Below are positions 32,115 to 36,076 of a DNA stretch of 36,076 bases, in pieces. Below the pieces are notes generated by a model, which was given only the letters and a program-made list of their open reading frames with translations, did no database searches and was not told the DNA's origin. The first letter of the stretch is position 1. Every line of letters begins with the position of its first letter. The translations under genes and the position numbers were made by a program. The stretch covers positions 1 through 36,076 of the forward strand of contig NZ_JAQZAN010000035.1 in the NCBI RefSeq assembly GCF_028737255.1, given 5' to 3'. This DNA is from Actinomycetospora straminea (GTDB lineage Bacteria > Actinomycetota > Actinomycetes > Mycobacteriales > Pseudonocardiaceae).

Positions 32115-33081
32115 CCAGCACCACCGGCGCCCCCGACGCCACCGAGTCGGCCAGCGCGCAGGCCAGCCGGTGGGTCCGCAGGGCCTCGTCGTAGGCGACG
32201 ACCGTGCCCGGCCCGGACGGCTCGCGTCCGAGGACGTGGTCGACGAACGCGCGGTCGGTGGCCGTGCGGGCGTCGGCCGGGTCGACCTCGACCGACCAGG
32301 ACCCGTCGCCGTCGCGGACCGTGAGCTGCTCCTCGGTGACGCCCAGCGCCAGGTCGTCGGCGTAGACCTCGACGCCCGCGCGGTGCTTCCAGGACAGCCG
32401 GCAGGTGGCCGCCAGCGTCCCGACCGCGCCACCGGCGAACCGCAGCGTGCCCGCCGTGGCCGAGTCGACGTCCCCGCCGGCCGGGGGAGCGGCGTCGGCG
32501 ACGGCGTGCACCGCGGTGACCTCGCCGGCCAGGAGCCGCGCGAGGTCGAGGACGTGCACGGCCTGCTCCACCACCTGGCCGCCCGACGACCCCCGCTGCG
32601 CCCACCACGGCACCGGCGGCACCTTGTCCAGCCACGTCGCGCCGACCAGCCGCACGGTGCGGCCGTCGAGCAGCTCGCGCGCGCGGGCCACCACCGTCGA
32701 CGAGCGCCAGTGGTGGCCCACCGACGTCGGGACCCCGGCGGCGGCCACCGCCGCCCCCACCCGCTGCGCCGTCGCGACGTCGAGGCCCAGCGGCTTCTCG
32801 ACGAACAGCGCCACGCCCGCGGCCGCGAGGCGCTCCTCGACCTCGCCGTGCGCGAACGGCGGCACGCACACCCAGACCGCGTCGACGCCGCGCGCCACGA
32901 GGTCGTCGACGTCGTCCGCGGGCGAGGTGCCGACGGTCCCGGCGAGGTCGGCGGCGCGGGCGGTGTCCGGGTCGGTCACGCCGACCACCGCCACGTCCGG
33001 CATCGCGGCCAACGTCGTCGCGTGCCGGCGGGCGACCCCACCGGCGCCGACGATCCCGACACGACAGCACGTGGTGTTCAC
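32107..33081 (-). CDS. Gfo/Idh/MocA-family oxidoreductase
   Basis: This 324-aa NAD(P)-dependent sugar or inositol oxidoreductase has the dinucleotide loop GIVGAGGVARRH. The family EKP motif is FVEKPLGLDV, and the catalytic helix GQVVEQAVHVLDLARLLAG contains the expected His. The C-terminal beta-sheet domain is of normal length. GTG 33081 gives a protein that begins just before the Rossmann strand; no strong Shine-Dalgarno is visible. It is divergent from gpgS by 43 bases, and coupled to the MDR dehydrogenase downstream. Together they resemble a ketone-making and reducing pair that epimerises or deoxygenates a sugar; the substrate is inferred only from context. Confidence 0.9.
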   Translation of the reverse strand: MNTTCCRVGIVGAGGVARRHATTLAAMPDVAVVGVTDPDTARAADLAGTVGTSPADDVDDLVARGVDAVWVCVPPFAHGEVEERLAAAGVALFVEKPLGLDVATAQRVGAAVAAAGVPTSVGHHWRSSTVVARARELLDGRTVRLVGATWLDKVPPVPWWAQRGSSGGQVVEQAVHVLDLARLLAGEVTAVHAVADAAPPAGGDVDSATAGTLRFAGGAVGTLAATCRLSWKHRAGVEVYADDLALGVTEEQLTVRDGDGSWSVEVDPADARTATDRAFVDHVLGREPSGPGTVVAYDEALRTHRLACALADSVASGAPVVLDA

Positions 33082-33124
33082 GAGCGCGCTGGTACCCGGA
33101 CGCGGGAATCGGGCACCACGCGGC

Positions 33125-34105
33125 GTGCTTCCCGAGGTCCGCCGGTGGCTCACCCGCCGCACCAGCCGTACCGAGCAGTGGCTCGTCGACCGGATGCTCG
33201 AGCGCAAGGGTGGTCGACGGATCAGCGTCGTGCTCCCTGCCCGCGACGAGGCCGCGACGATCGGCCGCATCGTCACGGTGGTCCGCGAGGCGCTCGTGGA
33301 GCGCACCGGGCTCGTGGACGAGGTGCTCGTCGTCGACTCCTGCTCCCGCGACGCGACGGCCGCGATCGCGGCGGCGGCCGGCGCGACCGTCGTCGCCCAG
33401 GACGCAGTGCTCGCCGAGCTGCCGCCCGCGCGCGGCAAGGGCGAGGCCCTGTGGAAGGGCCTGGCCGCCAGCACGGGCGACCTCGTCGCCGCCATCGACG
33501 CCGACCTGCGCGACGTCGAGCCCGCGTTCGTCACCGGCCTGCTCGGGCCGCTGCTCGCCGACCCGGGCGTCGCGTTCGTCAAGGGCTTCTACCACCGGCC
33601 GCTCGTCGGCGACGGCACCGTCGACGTCGACGGCGGCGGGCGGGTCAGCGAGCTGGTCGCCCGCCCGCTGCTCAACCTCGCGTGGCCCCGGCTCGCCGGG
33701 TTCGTCCAGCCGCTGGCGGGGGAGTTCGCGGCGCGCCGCGAGCTGCTCGAGGCCATCCCGTTCGCCACCGGCTACGGCGTCGAGCTGGCGATGCTCGTCG
33801 ACGTCCTCGAGCACGCCGGACTCGACGCGATGGCGCAGGTCGACCTCGGGGTCCGGGTCCACCGCCACCACGACCTGCAGACCCTCGGGCGGATGGCCGC
33901 GCAGATCCAGCTCGCGGCGGCGGCGCGCATGGCGCGCACGGGCGTGCTCACGCGCACCCCGGAGACGACGTCGCTCGTGCAGTTCCGCCGCCCGTCCGAG
34001 CCGGGCCCCGGCGGGCTGGACCGCGAGGTCGTCGTGACCGACGTGGCGGTCGAGGAGCGCCCGCCGCTGCGCGAGGTCCTCGCCGCGTCCCGGCCGGTGG
34101 CGTGA
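33125..34105 (+). CDS. gpgS: Glucosyl-3-phosphoglycerate synthase (GT81)
   Basis: This 326-aa enzyme is close in length to mycobacterial GpgS (324). It transfers glucose from a nucleotide sugar to D-3-phosphoglycerate, the first step to glucosylglycerate and methylglucose lipopolysaccharides. Family blocks run in order: ISVVLPARDEAATIG, VDSCSRD, GKGEALWKGLA, the metal-binding DADL (about 125-128), FVKGFYHRPL, GGRVSELVARPLL, LAGEFAARRELL, ATGYGVELAMLVD and QVDLGVRVHRHHDL. GTG 33125 was chosen to match the family length; its Shine-Dalgarno is weak. The stop overlaps the GT4 start as TGATG. No GpgP phosphatase is in the window. Confidence 0.9.
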   Translation: MLPEVRRWLTRRTSRTEQWLVDRMLERKGGRRISVVLPARDEAATIGRIVTVVREALVERTGLVDEVLVVDSCSRDATAAIAAAAGATVVAQDAVLAELPPARGKGEALWKGLAASTGDLVAAIDADLRDVEPAFVTGLLGPLLADPGVAFVKGFYHRPLVGDGTVDVDGGGRVSELVARPLLNLAWPRLAGFVQPLAGEFAARRELLEAIPFATGYGVELAMLVDVLEHAGLDAMAQVDLGVRVHRHHDLQTLGRMAAQIQLAAAARMARTGVLTRTPETTSLVQFRRPSEPGPGGLDREVVVTDVAVEERPPLREVLAASRPVA

Positions 34106-35274
34106 TGGGCCGGCCGCTCACGGTGCTCGTCGATGCCGGCCCGTGGCTGCCCGTGCCGCCGCAGGGCTACGGCGGGATCGAGGCCGTGCTCGCCACGCTC
34201 GTCCCGGAGCTGCGGCGCCTGGGTGTCCGGGTGGTGCTGGCGACGGTGGGGGCCAGCTCGCTCGAGGTCGACGAGCAGGTCACGACGTTCAGCGAGCCGC
34301 GGTTCGCCGAGATCGCCGCGCCCTACAACCGCGTCATGGGCGTGGCCGCCGCCCACGTCGACGCGGTGCTGCGGGAGCTGCGCGGCCGCGACGACATCGA
34401 TATCGTGCACTCGCACCTCGAGGCGTGGGGTCTGGTGGGCTACGCCGACGCGGGCATCCCGGTGCTGCACACGCTGCACTGGGACCTCGCCAAGCACCCC
34501 GAGCTCTACGGGCGCTTCGACGGCCGGGGGCGGGTGTTCGTCAACGGCGTGTCCGCGGCCCAGCTCGCCGGCGCCCCGCCCGCGCTGCGCCGCCACGCGC
34601 TCGGCCACGTCCACCTCGCCACCCCGCTCGCCGAGCGCCCCGGCCCGGACGTCGCCGTCGACGACCACCTCGTGGTGCTCGCGCGCCTGACCCCGGGCAA
34701 GGGCCAGGACGTCGCCGCCCGCCTGGCCCACCGCACCGGGCGCCGCGTCGTGCTCGCCGGCCCCGTCGGGCCGCACCACACCGCCGCGGAGCTCGCCGAC
34801 GCCCTCGCCACCGACCCGCGGGCGCGCGATCACCCCGACGTCGCGTGGTTCTGCGACCGGGTCGCCCCGCTGCTCGACGGCGACCGCGTGCGCTGGGTGG
34901 GCGCGCTGCGCGGCGTCGAGCGCGACCGGCTCGTGGCGTCGGCATCGGCGCAGCTCTGCCCGCTGCGCTGGGAGGAACCGGGCGGCACCGGCATCGTCGA
35001 GTCGCTGGCCCTCGGCACGCCCGTCGTCGGCTACGCGCGCGGGTGCCTGCCCGAGCTGCTCGACGAGCCCGGGACGGGGCTGCTGGTGGCGCGGGACGAC
35101 GAGGACACCCTCGCCGGCCTGCTCGCCGCCGGCGCCGACCGCACCCTCGACCGCGACGCCTGCCGCGCCGCGGCCCGGCGCCGGTTCACTCCCGCGGGGA
35201 TGGCGCGCGGGTACCGCGACCTCTACGACGACGTCCTGGCGCGCACGGCGCCCCCCGCCACCGGGGCGGCGTGA
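34105..35274 (+). CDS. GT4-family glycosyltransferase
   Basis: This is a 389-aa GT-B enzyme. The N-terminal domain has PPQGYGGIEAVLATLVPELRRLG and HSHLEAWGLV. The C-terminal domain has VVLARLTPGKGQD and the donor-site pattern WEEPGGTGIVESLALGTPVV (E-x7-E). ATG 34105 overlaps the gpgS stop by one base with GGTGG four bases upstream, so both enzymes are made together. A retaining GT4 working right after GpgS suggests adding a second sugar to glucosyl-3-phosphoglycerate, as the mannosyl step does in mannosylglucosylglycerate synthesis of Petrotoga. This is inference from linkage. Confidence 0.9.
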   Translation: MGRPLTVLVDAGPWLPVPPQGYGGIEAVLATLVPELRRLGVRVVLATVGASSLEVDEQVTTFSEPRFAEIAAPYNRVMGVAAAHVDAVLRELRGRDDIDIVHSHLEAWGLVGYADAGIPVLHTLHWDLAKHPELYGRFDGRGRVFVNGVSAAQLAGAPPALRRHALGHVHLATPLAERPGPDVAVDDHLVVLARLTPGKGQDVAARLAHRTGRRVVLAGPVGPHHTAAELADALATDPRARDHPDVAWFCDRVAPLLDGDRVRWVGALRGVERDRLVASASAQLCPLRWEEPGGTGIVESLALGTPVVGYARGCLPELLDEPGTGLLVARDDEDTLAGLLAAGADRTLDRDACRAAARRRFTPAGMARGYRDLYDDVLARTAPPATGAA

Positions 35275-35373
35275 CCCGGGTCCCGTGACCTGCGGTGATC
35301 GCCCGTCCGGGCCCGCCTGCTGGGCTCATCGGCGTCGTTTGTCCGCCGGTCGTGGTGGGCCATCCTGCTGACC

Positions 35374-35721
35374 ATGACCACTGCACGCCGGACCGGCTCG
35401 CGCGCCCGCATCCGCGACCGCGGCCAGATCGACGCCCTGGTCCTCGCCGCGCTGGCCGACGGCGCGAAGCGGCAGGACGAGATCGCCGCGACGCTGCGCG
35501 CGCAGGTCGGCGACGCGCTCGACCTGCCCTACTCCCGGATCGTGCCCACCCTGCACCGGCTCCAGCGCAACCGCCTCGTCAGCCGCCCGTCCTCGGACCC
35601 CCGCCGCTACCGGCTCACCGACGTCGGCACCCGGTCCCTGTCCGCCCGCCGCCGCGCGGCCGACACCTTCGCCGCGTCGGTGCACCGCCTCGCCGACGGG
35701 GACGGCTCCGGGTCTCGCTGA
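35374..35721 (+). CDS. PadR-like winged-helix regulator
   Basis: This 115-aa protein has a basic N-terminus followed by ALVLAALADGAKRQDEIAATL and LPYSRIVPTLHRLQRNRLVS. A wing RRYRLTDVGTRSL and a short C-terminal helix complete the PadR-type helix-turn-helix layout. There is no good Shine-Dalgarno; TTGTCC-16-CATCCT ends seven bases before the ATG, so transcription may be leaderless. The stop codon lies in a 20-base perfect palindrome that could bind the protein or terminate transcription. The target is unknown. Confidence 0.83.
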   Translation: MTTARRTGSRARIRDRGQIDALVLAALADGAKRQDEIAATLRAQVGDALDLPYSRIVPTLHRLQRNRLVSRPSSDPRRYRLTDVGTRSLSARRRAADTFAASVHRLADGDGSGSR

Positions 35722-35735
35722 GACGCGTCTCAGCG
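35716..35735. promoter_or_regulatory. 20-base perfect palindrome at the PadR stop codon
   Basis: CGCTGAGACGCGTCTCAGCG is fully self-complementary and contains the TGA of the PadR gene. It is either an operator upstream of the DUF222 gene or a compact hairpin (eight-bp stem, CGCG loop) acting as a terminator. Confidence 0.6.
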
Positions 35736-35764
35736 TTCCGGGCGGCAGTGTCGGGGGTCGGGGC

Positions 35765-35770
35765 TAGGTT
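35765..35770 (+). promoter_or_regulatory. Leaderless -10 element before the DUF222 gene
   Basis: TAGGTT fits the actinobacterial TANNNT -10 and ends seven bases before the ATG at 35778, where no Shine-Dalgarno is seen. Confidence 0.5.
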
Positions 35771-35777
35771 CGAACAC

Positions 35778-36076
35778 ATGAGCGAACAGGTCGGGGTGGT
35801 CGGGCAGGAGCTGCTCGACCGCGCCCGGGCCCGGATGGTCTCGCTGCGCGCCGAGCAGTTCCGGTTGCTCGAGGACATCGCCACGCTGGAGGCCGGCGGG
35901 GTCGCCGAGCGCACCGGCGACCGGGGGACCTCCCGGCTGGTGCAGGAGCTGTGGCACGTGGATGCCCACGACGCGAAGCGCTGGTGCGACGAGGCCGCGG
36001 ACCTCCTTCCGCGGTGCTCTTTGCTGGGGGAGTCGTTGCCGGCGCGGTTGCCGGCCACGGCCAGCGTGGCGGCGGC
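35778..36076 (+). CDS. DUF222/13E12-repeat family protein, N-terminal part (cut by window end)
   Basis: An open frame from ATG 35778 runs off the window edge with 99 codons visible. The sequence begins MSEQVGVVGQELLDRARARM and has a helical RAEQFRLLEDIATLEAGGV, then SRLVQELWHVDAHDAKRWCDEA and ESLPARLPATAS. This matches the N-terminal helical region of DUF222 proteins, which usually end with an HNH nuclease domain. That domain would lie outside. These genes are repeated many times in actinobacterial genomes and may promote recombination. A TAGGTT -10 suggests a leaderless message. Confidence 0.8.
   Translation, partial: MSEQVGVVGQELLDRARARMVSLRAEQFRLLEDIATLEAGGVAERTGDRGTSRLVQELWHVDAHDAKRWCDEAADLLPRCSLLGESLPARLPATASVAA

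Noticed and set aside
1..36076. Prophage, integrative element or insertion sequence boundaries
   Set aside because: No integrase, transposase, tRNA target, flanking repeats or compositional break was found.

Overview
This window is about 36 kb of very GC-rich DNA. Codon third positions are almost always G or C, and GTG (sometimes TTG) starts and GTGA/TGATG gene overlaps are common. Gene content points to a high-GC actinobacterium, most likely Pseudonocardiaceae (Pseudonocardia or Actinomycetospora-like). The markers are DUF5313, DUF7144, DUF3040, DUF6325 and DUF222/13E12 proteins, a GpgS-type glucosyl-3-phosphoglycerate synthase, and large LAL regulators. The genus is an inference. Coding density is high and no gene-free stretch exceeds about 220 bases. 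No rRNA, tRNA, CRISPR array, insertion sequence or prophage was seen.

Layout. (1) 52-9182, minus strand: a tightly packed operon of three paralogous ATP-dependent LuxR (MalT/LAL-type) regulators of 858-904 aa, with a Spinster-like MFS transporter between the first two. (2) 9386-11755: a type I arylsulfatase. (3) 11845-19608: small membrane or stress-type proteins and ion transport. These are an 11960 orphan, DUF3040, a small membrane protein, a two-helix K+ channel, DUF7144, a coupled MFS-DUF389-ClC operon, YrhK, DUF6325, SHOCT and DUF5313. Three divergent intergenic regions here carry copies of one dyad, CTCACC-N6-GGATGA, which looks like a shared operator. (4) 19721-25782: an OhrR-like MarR regulator, a cupin, an acyl-CoA dehydrogenase, an alpha/beta hydrolase, and a MarR regulator divergent from an ABC exporter with a palindrome between them. 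(5) 25868-28015: a 58-aa coiled-coil protein, then a 2-oxoglutarate/Fe(II) dioxygenase broken by one in-frame TGA and translationally coupled to an EgtD-family N-methyltransferase. (6) 28002-30978: an SDR-SDR-TetR operon with an upstream inverted repeat, and a YbaK/EbsC protein. (7) 31023-35274: a divergent glycan or compatible-solute locus. Gfo/Idh/MocA oxidoreductase and a zinc-less MDR dehydrogenase lie on minus; GpgS and a GT4 glycosyltransferase lie on plus. (8) 35374-end: a PadR-like regulator and the start of a DUF222/13E12 protein cut by the window edge.

Most notable: the repeated dyad motif linking the 11.8-18.3 kb genes; the dioxygenase/EgtD-like pair, whose methyltransferase lacks the residues that select histidine in EgtD; the triple LAL operon; and the GpgS/GT4 locus. 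Functions come from motif and family recognition only; no database search was run.
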